Source: Panacagrimonas sp052386745 (GTDB lineage: Bacteria; Pseudomonadota; Gammaproteobacteria; Nevskiales; Nevskiaceae). From it: 64,000 nucleotides of DNA. Both the position numbers and the translations under genes were made by a program. Numbering within the stretch: the first letter of the stretch is position 1; the number at the start of each line of letters is the position of its first letter. Below, piece by piece: positions 56,132-64,000 of this stretch. The notes beneath the pieces are model-generated. The model was given only the letters and a program-made list of their open reading frames with translations, made no database searches and had not been told where the DNA came from. The stretch covers positions 1-64,000 of the forward strand of contig JBQTJW010000014.1 in assembly GCA_052386745.1 (NCBI GenBank). Direction: 5' to 3'.

Positions 56132-57150
56132 CGTACGAGTGTCCAAATGTCAGGCGCGTCTGTAGCGATTTCCCATTCCCAGGGTTTTGTCCGTCGCCCC
56201 AGAAGATCCATCGCGGCCAACAATTGCTGGGGCGGCGGGAAGCTCACGGACAATTGATTTCCTGATCGGATGACGATCTCGCGCTGGCCGACCGCTTCCG
56301 CCTTGGCTAATACGGCCCATTTCCACTCGTCATGGTCGAACAGGTCCATGCACCGGCGATCTGCTCCGTCGACTGCGATGATCACCGGGTGCCAGTGAGC
56401 CTCACCGAAGCCCTTTCGGTAGGCGCACCACACGCCGTCGTCCGCCGTCCCCGACCATCGTCCTTCGCAAGCGGGGGTGTCCCTCCGACCAAAAAAGCCT
56501 CCGCGCCGACCAGTCAGGTAGCGTACCTGCGCGTCTGCGCTGAGTAGTTCTCCTTCTCGAACCAAGTTGTCGTTCAGGAGAGACCAAAACGACGAAAGGG
56601 TTTGCAGGTCGCTTCGGATCGGCTCGTCGACCCGCCGCATCATGTGAGCGACGTATCCGAGAGGATTGAGCCAGTCGTCCCAACTGACTGAGGTGAAGCC
56701 GCCTAGCCGCAGGGCAGCATGGGCATCCTCCCCTTCGACTTCGCACCGGCGTACCAGATCGTCTAGGTCGTCGCCAGTCCAAAGCCGTAGGGACGCAGGA
56801 ATTTCTGTGATGCCGACAAGCGCCGCTCGCCCATTCCCGATGGGCATCCATCTCGGCATGCTGGGAACCGCGTACGTTTGATGGCCGATGGCTGTCTGCT
56901 GATAGTCCCCTTGAGCAATTAGCTCGTCAAGGATGTCGCCTGCAATGCCTGGAGGAAATGCCTCACCAAGCCCCGCAGCGGCAATCTGCTCGCGCCCGTG
57001 ACGGAGAAGGCGGTGACGCGGAACCATCCCCTGGCGCAACGAAAATGATCGGAGTATGCGCGCCAATCCGCGACGAGAGGGCCGACCATCCGACGTGATG
57101 AGGCCGAAGCTCCGGGCGATCTGATCCGCGCTGACAATCTCGAGGGTCAT
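56128..57150 (-). CDS. Protein of unknown family, last gene of the minus-strand defence operon
   Basis: Encodes 340 residues. The first 120 residues look like a winged-helix or DNA-binding module (VSADQIARSFGLITSDGRPSRRGLARIL, GEAFPPGIAGDILDELIAQGDY), with no membrane segment. The rest mixes tryptophan-rich stretches (FTSVSWDDWLNPLGYVAHMM, KTPACEGRWSG-like region, KPWEWEIATDAP). No catalytic motif is recognised. Its start is 8 bp from the upstream NERD-helicase stop, so it is co-transcribed; its stop shares CTAG with the stop of the facing SNF2 gene. A DNA-recognition or regulatory role is guesswork. Confidence 0.75.
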   Translation of the reverse strand: MTLEIVSADQIARSFGLITSDGRPSRRGLARILRSFSLRQGMVPRHRLLRHGREQIAAAGLGEAFPPGIAGDILDELIAQGDYQQTAIGHQTYAVPSMPRWMPIGNGRAALVGITEIPASLRLWTGDDLDDLVRRCEVEGEDAHAALRLGGFTSVSWDDWLNPLGYVAHMMRRVDEPIRSDLQTLSSFWSLLNDNLVREGELLSADAQVRYLTGRRGGFFGRRDTPACEGRWSGTADDGVWCAYRKGFGEAHWHPVIIAVDGADRRCMDLFDHDEWKWAVLAKAEAVGQREIVIRSGNQLSVSFPPPQQLLAAMDLLGRRTKPWEWEIATDAPDIWTLVR

Positions 57151-57158
57151 CTAGCAGT

Positions 57159-58889
57159 CTACGCTGACGCTCGGACAGCCGATTCGATCAGTGCACGGCA
57201 CTCGGAACCATGAACCACTGCGATAAGCAATGCGCGCGCTCGCGTACAAGCGACATACAGATCGCTCTTCTGAAAAAGCTTTCCGAACTCCCCGACGTCG
57301 TAGAGGACCACCACGTCGGCCTCCAATCCTTTGAAAGAGCGTGCCGTAGAGACCAGGACGCCGTGTCCATCCCGCCATTCCTCCGCATTCGTGACCACCG
57401 GGACTTGGCCCACCTTATCGAGATCGGACAGGCTTCCATTGTTTTTGGCGGCTGGGCCAAGAAGCGCGATTTGCTGCGGCCGGATATTTTCTCTTTCGAT
57501 GAGGCGGCGCACTTCCTCCACAACCAGTGCTCGTTGCTGCCGCTCCGTCGGTGCGATGACGATCCGCGGCGGCAGCCCACCGGGCGCTCGCAGGAAGGGA
57601 TGCGAATCGATCCCGAGGATCGAAGCGCTTGTTGAGGCGATACGCCGCGTGTTGCGGCAGTTGATTCGAAGTTCGTAATGCGTCGAAAAATCGATTGGCG
57701 GTGGTCGAACAGCGCCACGCAGAGACTGGTTCGGGTCCATAAACGCGTAGATCGGAGCTTCAGAGGTCGCCAAGAGTGATTGCGTCAACGCATACCACCA
57801 CTCGACGGAGAAGTCCTGCGCCTCATCCACAACCAGCGCTTCAAACCGGACACGACGCCCCATCCCCTCCAAAACCAGCGCTGCCTGCTCTAGCAGGTCG
57901 GGCACCTCGTTGTCCCAGAAGTCCTCGGTGAGGGGACCACCGCTGGCAGGCTTGAATGGAATCCGAGCTTGGGACGCGATCTCCGATGCAAGTGCGTGGA
58001 AATGTCGGACGGTCAGGAATTCACGGCAGCCAGATATCGAGGAGTCTTCGTCGACTTGGTGACGCAGCCAGATCGCGAGTTCCTTGTTGTAGCAGACGAA
58101 CAGGACGTGACGTCCCTGCTTGGCAAAGGCGATCGCGCGTTGCAGCGCGAGAAACGTTTTTCCTGAGCCAGCAACGCCCTCGACGAGCACGCGAGTTTGC
58201 GCATAGAGCCCTTCGAACGCGTTTGCCTGATGTTCGGTTAGTTCGAGCAGTTTGTCCGCGATGATCTCAACATCGGGTCCGACCGGCCGAAAGATCCGGA
58301 ACTTCGGGAGCAAGCAATCCCCGAGGATAGATTGCCAACGTGCCTCGGGAATGGGGCGTGGAGCAGTACTCCAGGCACGAAACGCAGTCTGGATCGCCTG
58401 ATCCATGAACGCCAAATTACGTTCGGTGATGATGATGGCCTTGTCGGCGTTCGGCGGAGGCCGTCCTTCGTACTCCATCTGTGAAAAGACAACCGCATAT
58501 CCGAACGTCAGGTCGTTCCTTTCAATTCTGCGATGCGATCGTTCCTCGATCACGTCGAGGAGGCTATGCATATTCCGTTGTGCCTGCACGAACGGATCTT
58601 GGAACGCCTTTGGACCCGATTGATTGTCGCGAAACCAGCCATGCCCGTCGTGACGAATGTTGGATCCACCCTTGACCTCCAGCACCAGGATGCCGAGGTC
58701 AGGGTGCAGGACGACGAAGTCCGCTTCTCCTTCGCGAAGCGCGCCTTCGCCTCGCGTCGGACGAAGCCAGGGATAGGAGTGAAGAACCACAAACTGGTCA
58801 CTGAGCTGGTCCCGAAGGGCTTGGTATACCGGGGCCTCAGAGGCATGCTGGATTTCGGCGAGCTCAACGTTGGGAATCATCCGCGCCAT
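57159..58889 (-). CDS. NERD-domain nuclease / UvrD-type superfamily 1 helicase
   Basis: Encodes 576 residues. Residues 1-130 form a NERD (nuclease-related) domain with the PD-(D/E)XK-like signature: D57 in EGEADFVV, E71-V-K73 in LVLEVKGG. From about residue 215 an SF1 helicase follows: Walker A GVAGSGKT (238-245), YNKELAIWLRHQ, Walker B VVDEAQDF (355-360), VSTARSFKGLEADVVVLYD and the final VACTRARALL. Such NERD-helicase proteins are common in phage-defence islands. The gene starts 10 bp after the stop of the DUF1998 helicase and ends 8 bp before the next gene. Confidence 0.92.
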   Translation of the reverse strand: MARMIPNVELAEIQHASEAPVYQALRDQLSDQFVVLHSYPWLRPTRGEGALREGEADFVVLHPDLGILVLEVKGGSNIRHDGHGWFRDNQSGPKAFQDPFVQAQRNMHSLLDVIEERSHRRIERNDLTFGYAVVFSQMEYEGRPPPNADKAIIITERNLAFMDQAIQTAFRAWSTAPRPIPEARWQSILGDCLLPKFRIFRPVGPDVEIIADKLLELTEHQANAFEGLYAQTRVLVEGVAGSGKTFLALQRAIAFAKQGRHVLFVCYNKELAIWLRHQVDEDSSISGCREFLTVRHFHALASEIASQARIPFKPASGGPLTEDFWDNEVPDLLEQAALVLEGMGRRVRFEALVVDEAQDFSVEWWYALTQSLLATSEAPIYAFMDPNQSLRGAVRPPPIDFSTHYELRINCRNTRRIASTSASILGIDSHPFLRAPGGLPPRIVIAPTERQQRALVVEEVRRLIERENIRPQQIALLGPAAKNNGSLSDLDKVGQVPVVTNAEEWRDGHGVLVSTARSFKGLEADVVVLYDVGEFGKLFQKSDLYVACTRARALLIAVVHGSECRALIESAVRASA

Positions 58890-58899
58890 TGGTCATCTC

Positions 58900-61800
58900 T
58901 CACAGGCGGTGAAGAATGTCGCTCTTGTAAACCCCCCACACGCGTCCCAGCACGCGGACTGATGCAGCTCTGGGCTGTTCAGACCGCGGTGCGACATCCG
59001 ACATGTAGAGGATATGGACCTTGTCTTCCCGCAAGGTTGCGCGTCCCAATGTCCAGTGGGTCCGGGTGGCGTTGAAGGCGCCGTGGTTGCTGACCAGCAA
59101 GCGGGGCACCTTGTCGGTCGGCGAGGTGGCGTAATCATCCGCCGGCGATCTTGTGATCAGGAGCCAGTTACCTAGATCGAATAGACCACCCGGCATCTTC
59201 TCAAGCGTTACCTGCGTCAGTTTGACCAGGAAGGAATCGGCAGGCGCTCCATCGATCTGCACGGATCCAAGCGAGTCCGGTGCAGCGTCCGCCAACGTTC
59301 CGATCCGATAAACCGGAACTCCAGTGGCGGACGGCGATAAGAACTTGGGAAGGACTTCGGCTGCGGGATTCGCACGCACGGCCCCTGTCGCCTGCCTCAC
59401 CGCGGCGGGTAGAGCTTGATCGACCAGGAGTTGATCGATGACCACGACCGACGTCGACTCAGCTAATGCTCTTCCGAGGACCGAGCCAGGTTCACCAGGT
59501 ATTAGAGGGTGTCCGAGCACGATCGTCCGACCGGCCATGTCGGGCAGTCTCAGCCCGCCAGGAACTTGCTCAACTCGTTGGCCGCCCTCCTCGAGATCGA
59601 CTGCCAGCGCGGTGAGCAGTCTTGACTCCTCGTCTGGATCGACCGTGGGCAACTCACCACTGACGACGTGCTTGAGAAAGGCTGCACCCAGGTGACGGTG
59701 CAGGTATTTGTGGTCCCACTTATTTTGGTAGCCCCTCAGGCACTGATAGCACGAATGCGTGCAGGAGCACCCCTCGAGCCGGTCGAGGGCATCTTGAAAC
59801 AACGAATTCTGATGTCGTGCCGCAGACGCGACGAAACCTGCGCCGCCAGGAGCAATGTCGTACAGGTAGATCTCGACTTGCTTGCCGGTACGCCCGCCGT
59901 CTGTCATCGCGACACGAAACTCTGCTCCGATATCAGACGGTTCGACATCCTCGATGCGCGCAGCAGCAGCTGCCATCGCCTCCGCAACGGTGGTGAGGAC
60001 GACCTTCGTGACGTACGCACCCGGCGGCAATACCACCTTTCCAGCCAAATGGAAACGGATCAGGGCGATATCCGTGGGAAATTCATTCCCGAATACGACG
60101 ACTGTGGATTTTCCCGTACAGATCTTGGGCGCAGGGAAGTGATCCGGATAGGGCCGCTGGTGTGCACCCTTCAGCGTCCCTGCAGTCCACCCATTGGGCT
60201 CGGCCCGCCCACATTGCGGGCAGTAGAGGAAGCCTGGATTCAGCCGATCCTTCGATCCATCGTTAGTGAGGATCAGTCGCTGCTTTTCCGTCCAGATTTC
60301 ATACTTCGCCCCATTCGCTGCAGTTGCAGTGGTTCGCGGAGGGCCGGCTTCGGTGAAAGGAGCGCTCAACTTTGCCCGAGTCGGCCTAGTCGGAGTGGGA
60401 CTGTCTTCCAGAGCAAGTCCGGCCTGCTGGTCCACCGGGTGAGCAAAGCCAGGTGGCCGGAGCCACCGAGTACCAACGCCCAGAGATCCCCCAGTGCCAC
60501 AGGCGGGGCAGTCCATGGTTTGCCCGACGTAGTGCTCCGCGCTCCGGGGCTCCACGCAGGTATATCCACAGACATCACACTCGAAGTAGATCTTTTGAGC
60601 GAACCATGCCTGCCAACAATCCCGTCGACGGAACGGGGACCAAACGGCGAAAGAGTAGTGGCGTTCACCATTCACCCAGATCTCGCGACCTGGCGCATAT
60701 CCTGACAAGGCTTGATTCAATCCCTGCTGCGGCGAGTATCGGAGAACGGCGCGGCGTTCGGTGCTTCGGGCGGTATCGAAGACATGAAAAGTGACAACAT
60801 CCGTGGGGAACGCGTACCGCGGCAAGACACCCCGCTCGAACAGCCTGTCCAGGAGCTTTTCGGAGTCAAGGCCTCCCGTGTTCTCACCAATTTCCGGATC
60901 GGAGTGCTCAGTCAGTTGTGGTCCGGTTTGGGCGTGAACGGAACTGTCGTAGTCGCTGGTGTCGCCCCAATCGAGCAACATCGCCGCGCCGGCCTTTCCG
61001 GCCTCTCCCGCCTCCTCGACCACTTCCGAAAGAGGCGACGCCCTCTCGGCTTTCGCTTCCGATGCATCGACGGGGCCAGCGCCAACCCGGCGCAACTCCT
61101 GCAGCAGCAGATCGGAAATTCCAGTAACGAACGCTGCTTGATCCGGGATGTCGCCGGGCACCACTGCATGCAAAGCAATCTGGATCTGTGCCTCGTTCTT
61201 GCTGAGCCACTTCTGAAGGCCAACAAACGAGAAATCGTCTGCTGATCCACGACGAAAATCCGCGAGGGTGCCGAGACTTTCGAACACGTTACCGGCAACC
61301 TGCACGCCGGGTGCTGGATCGGGAATGACCTCCTGCTGATACATGCTCATAAGTAACGCGAAGCAGTGCCTCTGAACGATCTCGCGGTTATCTAGATTGA
61401 GGTGCGGATCGGGAACCGGACCACTCACCATGCCAGCCGGCTTCAGAAAAAACTCTTGGTCATGACTGTCTGCCCCGCAATACGTGACGACGGTTGACAA
61501 AGAGGACCCGCGCCGACCCGCCCGGCCTGCGCGCTGCTGGTAGTTGGCACGTCCTGGAGGGACATTACGGAGAGCGACCGCGGTCAGGCTTCCGATATCA
61601 ATTCCAACCTCCATCGTGGTCGTGCAGGACAACACATCAATGGGTCCCTCGCGGGTGTTGTCAGGGCCCACGACATCCAAATCCTGAAAGCGGAGTTCGT
61701 GCCACTCGGCCCGCACGACGGCGTTGCCGGTTCCCGAATCCGTGAGCGCGGCCGAGTGCTCGGCGGCGACATAAGGGTGGGGCGCATAACCCTGCTCAAC

Positions 61801-64000
61801 GTGTATGCGCTCGGCATGCCGACGGAAATGCCCCTTTCGGGCTCTAAAGACGGGATCCGAGTCAGGAACCAGCGGCACCGTCTTCCCGCGGCAATGGCTG
61901 CGTCCGATATATGCCCGGCATTGCGAACCAGCCACGGAGTTCTCGGCTTGGACGGTCGTACACAACTCGCAACGTCGCCACGAGATGTCTTTGGACACGA
62001 GGCGGAGCTTGCCGGCACGTAGGAGGAAGCCGTTCGCGGTCTCGTGGACGCCGAAAGTCTTTGCCAGATAGCGGGTCCAAGGGGTGTGACCCCCCTGAGC
62101 TGGGCGAAGATGCTGGTTGAACCACCGCGTCCCAACCAAATCCTTCACGAAGCTCGGGAAGGATGCTTTGGTCCGTGTGATCTTGGCCCCATCCTGCGAG
62201 TCGATCCAGTCATTGGGCGTCGTGGGAAGTAGGAGCGCATGCCCCAATACGGCGTCGGCGATCCAGAGGTCCAGCAACGCCCGCCGCCGCTCCGCTTCAC
62301 TCAAGTCTGAGGGTTCGGGTGGTGCCGGCAGTTGATCGAACAAGTTCTGATCAGTTCTATCCAACTGGGCGCGGACCTCGCCGAGTGCGAGGGCGCTCAT
62401 GCCGGTGTGGGGGTCCTTCAAAACGGGGTAGAGCGCTGACATCAACGCTTTATTCACGCGTTGCGTATTGAGCTCTCCGGACCTACTGAAGAATTCGCGC
62501 TCGGAAATCGGAGGTGTGCTCTCTAGGAGCTCACGAAAGATCTGGAGGTCATCGCTGAATTCACGGGCCTGCGCCGGGCGAAGGGTGACTCCGAGCTTGA
62601 TGCAGCCTGTGAGAAGGGCCGCGTACGCGTGGTCCAGAGTTGCCGGGACTCCAAACCGCTGCTCGATCTCCGAGAATCCCTCTAGAACGATCGGCCGCAC
62701 CGCGTCGCGCATCGAAAACTGCTGCAGCTTTCCGGCGAGGCGCGAAGCGGCTTGTCGGCCATCAGAGAAGATCAGTGCCTTTCGCCCCTTGAGGGGAGTT
62801 TCGACATCCAGCCGAGGCGGCTGCTCTAGCAACTGCGCGGTCACAATCTCTTGAAAGGGCTCATCTCCCTTTGTGATGTGATCCATGACCGATTCTGTCG
62901 CGGAGCAGCAAGGGCATGCCCCGAACTCTCCAGCAGGTTGATTGGGCTGGGCGAGGGGTGGAAGCCATACCGGCAAGGAGCCTGGTCGATTCGTTCCAAG
63001 TCGGCCGGAAATGGGATCGAGGTAGTTCGCACGAGCTGTGGTTGGCATCGGCGGTGCCTGCACGGCGAGATACACCGGGCTGACAACTCCCTCTACCTCA
63101 TCAACCTCACCGACGTCCTCGCTCCACAGGTAGTCAGGTTCCGCAGGGTTGAACGCGTACGCTTTCAGAAATCCCGAGCCGCACGTCCGACACGTGTAGA
63201 ACTCGAATACCCTCCCTCCACACTGGCAGGCGCGAAGTGGCTGCGAGTACAGCGCTCCAACCGGCGCGTCTTCGCCAGCCCACTTGCTTCGAAGGCGCTG
63301 ACCGATCTCACTGCAGTTGGTGTTCGTGCAGATCCACAACCCTGGCAGCCCGCGGAAGAACCCGTGGGCTCGAGCAGCCAAGAGAGGAGCCCCGGCACGC
63401 TCGCGAGCAAGGCTCGCCAATTCGACGAGAACGTCTGTCGCAGCATGTGCGACCTGAAGATCGTGGCCGGGAAACAGCCGCGCTCCCAGCCCTTCGAGTT
63501 CCTGTGCCGGACCATGACCGGGCGGGTCCCGCTCGTCATCTTCGTCGGCTACTGCGCCACTCGTGAGATTAAGAAGGCGCCCTACTACCGGCATGTCCTT
63601 GAGCGCATCGTGCAAGAGCCGCGCAATCGGATCGCGGCCAGGTACGAGCTTCAGGCCGGCATGCGTCAACACTACCTCCGCCTCGCCGGCGACGCGAACT
63701 TCAGCCTGGACTCCTTCCGCCAGCGCCCTCCCTCCAAGGACAGCCAATGTCCCCTCCGGAAGCGCCGCCGGAGCAGCATCGACGACCAACCCATGCTCGA
63801 CGATGTCGAGGCCTAACGTCAGACAGCGCAGATTCAACGGCGTGCCCGGCGCGGCGATCACTGTCCACGAAGGACATGTGAGCGAGCGAATCCGGAGAAG
63901 AGGCTTTATCGCCTTCGCGCGAATCTCGAGATCATCCGAGCGAAGAAGTGCTAGATCGACTTTGCTTAGGATGTCAGCTTCCATCGGCAGTCCGGCGCCC
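58900..64000 (-). CDS. Giant DUF1998 superfamily 2 helicase (DruE-like), 5' end outside window
   Basis: At least 1699 residues are present and the frame is open at the right edge, so the ATG at 63984 is probably internal. Counting from that ATG: zinc-rich insert RAHGFFRGLPGLWICTNTNC, CQCGGRVFEFYTCRTCG (about 210-260); second RecA domain LIFSDGRQAASRLAG (about 410), MEVGIDIGSLTAVALRN and YQQRAGRAGRRG (about 800-825); CDVCGYTC/CPACG zinc site (about 1140); and the DUF1998 end domain LYDIAPGGAGF with CSCTHSCYQCLRGYQN (about 1380-1430), followed by about 250 unrecognised residues. The first RecA domain with Walker A lies beyond the window. Helicase plus DUF1998 in one chain is the architecture of DruE (Druantia); DISARM splits these between DrmA and DrmB. 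Confidence 0.88.
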   Translation of the reverse strand, partial: GAGLPMEADILSKVDLALLRSDDLEIRAKAIKPLLRIRSLTCPSWTVIAAPGTPLNLRCLTLGLDIVEHGLVVDAAPAALPEGTLAVLGGRALAEGVQAEVRVAGEAEVVLTHAGLKLVPGRDPIARLLHDALKDMPVVGRLLNLTSGAVADEDDERDPPGHGPAQELEGLGARLFPGHDLQVAHAATDVLVELASLARERAGAPLLAARAHGFFRGLPGLWICTNTNCSEIGQRLRSKWAGEDAPVGALYSQPLRACQCGGRVFEFYTCRTCGSGFLKAYAFNPAEPDYLWSEDVGEVDEVEGVVSPVYLAVQAPPMPTTARANYLDPISGRLGTNRPGSLPVWLPPLAQPNQPAGEFGACPCCSATESVMDHITKGDEPFQEIVTAQLLEQPPRLDVETPLKGRKALIFSDGRQAASRLAGKLQQFSMRDAVRPIVLEGFSEIEQRFGVPATLDHAYAALLTGCIKLGVTLRPAQAREFSDDLQIFRELLESTPPISEREFFSRSGELNTQRVNKALMSALYPVLKDPHTGMSALALGEVRAQLDRTDQNLFDQLPAPPEPSDLSEAERRRALLDLWIADAVLGHALLLPTTPNDWIDSQDGAKITRTKASFPSFVKDLVGTRWFNQHLRPAQGGHTPWTRYLAKTFGVHETANGFLLRAGKLRLVSKDISWRRCELCTTVQAENSVAGSQCRAYIGRSHCRGKTVPLVPDSDPVFRARKGHFRRHAERIHVEQGYAPHPYVAAEHSAALTDSGTGNAVVRAEWHELRFQDLDVVGPDNTREGPIDVLSCTTTMEVGIDIGSLTAVALRNVPPGRANYQQRAGRAGRRGSSLSTVVTYCGADSHDQEFFLKPAGMVSGPVPDPHLNLDNREIVQRHCFALLMSMYQQEVIPDPAPGVQVAGNVFESLGTLADFRRGSADDFSFVGLQKWLSKNEAQIQIALHAVVPGDIPDQAAFVTGISDLLLQELRRVGAGPVDASEAKAERASPLSEVVEEAGEAGKAGAAMLLDWGDTSDYDSSVHAQTGPQLTEHSDPEIGENTGGLDSEKLLDRLFERGVLPRYAFPTDVVTFHVFDTARSTERRAVLRYSPQQGLNQALSGYAPGREIWVNGERHYSFAVWSPFRRRDCWQAWFAQKIYFECDVCGYTCVEPRSAEHYVGQTMDCPACGTGGSLGVGTRWLRPPGFAHPVDQQAGLALEDSPTPTRPTRAKLSAPFTEAGPPRTTATAANGAKYEIWTEKQRLILTNDGSKDRLNPGFLYCPQCGRAEPNGWTAGTLKGAHQRPYPDHFPAPKICTGKSTVVVFGNEFPTDIALIRFHLAGKVVLPPGAYVTKVVLTTVAEAMAAAAARIEDVEPSDIGAEFRVAMTDGGRTGKQVEIYLYDIAPGGAGFVASAARHQNSLFQDALDRLEGCSCTHSCYQCLRGYQNKWDHKYLHRHLGAAFLKHVVSGELPTVDPDEESRLLTALAVDLEEGGQRVEQVPGGLRLPDMAGRTIVLGHPLIPGEPGSVLGRALAESTSVVVIDQLLVDQALPAAVRQATGAVRANPAAEVLPKFLSPSATGVPVYRIGTLADAAPDSLGSVQIDGAPADSFLVKLTQVTLEKMPGGLFDLGNWLLITRSPADDYATSPTDKVPRLLVSNHGAFNATRTHWTLGRATLREDKVHILYMSDVAPRSEQPRAASVRVLGRVWGVYKSDILHRL

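Noticed and set aside
62851..63816. A 321-codon plus-strand frame over the DUF1998 helicase
   Set aside because: The minus-strand frame continues through it with zinc-finger and helicase-family sequence (GLWICTNTNC, CQCGG) and no interruption, so the plus frame is a shadow.
45890..64000. CRISPR array, restriction-modification methylase, integrase or transposase genes in the accessory part
   Set aside because: No regularly spaced repeats, no SAM-dependent DNA methyltransferase motifs and no DDE, tyrosine or serine recombinase motifs were seen in the island genes.

Overview
The window is a piece of a high-GC proteobacterial chromosome. It carries an outer-membrane lipoprotein sorter (LolCD), an OmpW-type porin, MsrPQ, HslVU with a heat-shock promoter, Mpl, PmbA and GlmS. 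Gene content and very GC-rich third codon positions suggest a gammaproteobacterium of the Lysobacterales/Nevskiales type or a betaproteobacterium. This is inference: no rRNA gene or taxonomic marker is present.

Bases 1-45866 look like ordinary densely packed chromosome. In order: a cupin tail, OmpW-like protein, thiC under a TPP riboswitch, lolC-lolD, an arsenosugar-type cluster (arsS, a TVP38/flavin-disulfide reductase fusion, DUF547, sterol-desaturase-like protein and two short glycosyltransferases with GTGA overlaps), nitronate monooxygenase, quinone oxidoreductase, an OmpR/QseC-type two-component pair, a transglutaminase-like protein with N-formylglutamate amidohydrolase, a Pit phosphate transporter with its PhoU-like partner, the glutathione formaldehyde pathway (adhC-fghA), a four-gene DUF4331/lipoprotein/TPR/HupE unit, pdxH, acuI-like reductase, a PhyH-like oxygenase, DUF808 and Yip1 membrane proteins, msrPQ, hslVU, an ABC exporter with an in-frame stop in its likely leader, acyl-CoA dehydrogenase, tRNA-Gly(CCC), rnd, a membrane protein, mpl, pmbA, a DUF3617 protein and glmS.

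Immediately after the glmS stop, base composition drops and the character of the DNA changes. About 23 bp downstream, the classical Tn7 insertion distance, lies a TGT-started sequence with a 14-bp repeat, which may be a transposon end. A non-coding or decayed stretch of about 570 bp follows. Then comes an apparent antiviral island reaching the right edge. The plus strand encodes a GHKL (MORC/Hsp90-type) ATPase, a DUF4338/DruA-family protein, a 989-residue protein I cannot identify and a RapA/SNF2-like helicase. Convergent to these, and meeting them stop-to-stop, the minus strand encodes a giant DUF1998 helicase (DruE-like, cut by the window edge), a NERD-nuclease/UvrD-type helicase and an unidentified 340-residue protein.

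The two convergent operons combine hallmark parts of Druantia (DUF4338 plus a DUF1998 helicase) with parts typical of DISARM-like and MORC-type systems (SNF2 helicase, GHKL ATPase, NERD helicase). I do not recognise this seven-gene combination as a named system. It is the most interesting part of the window.
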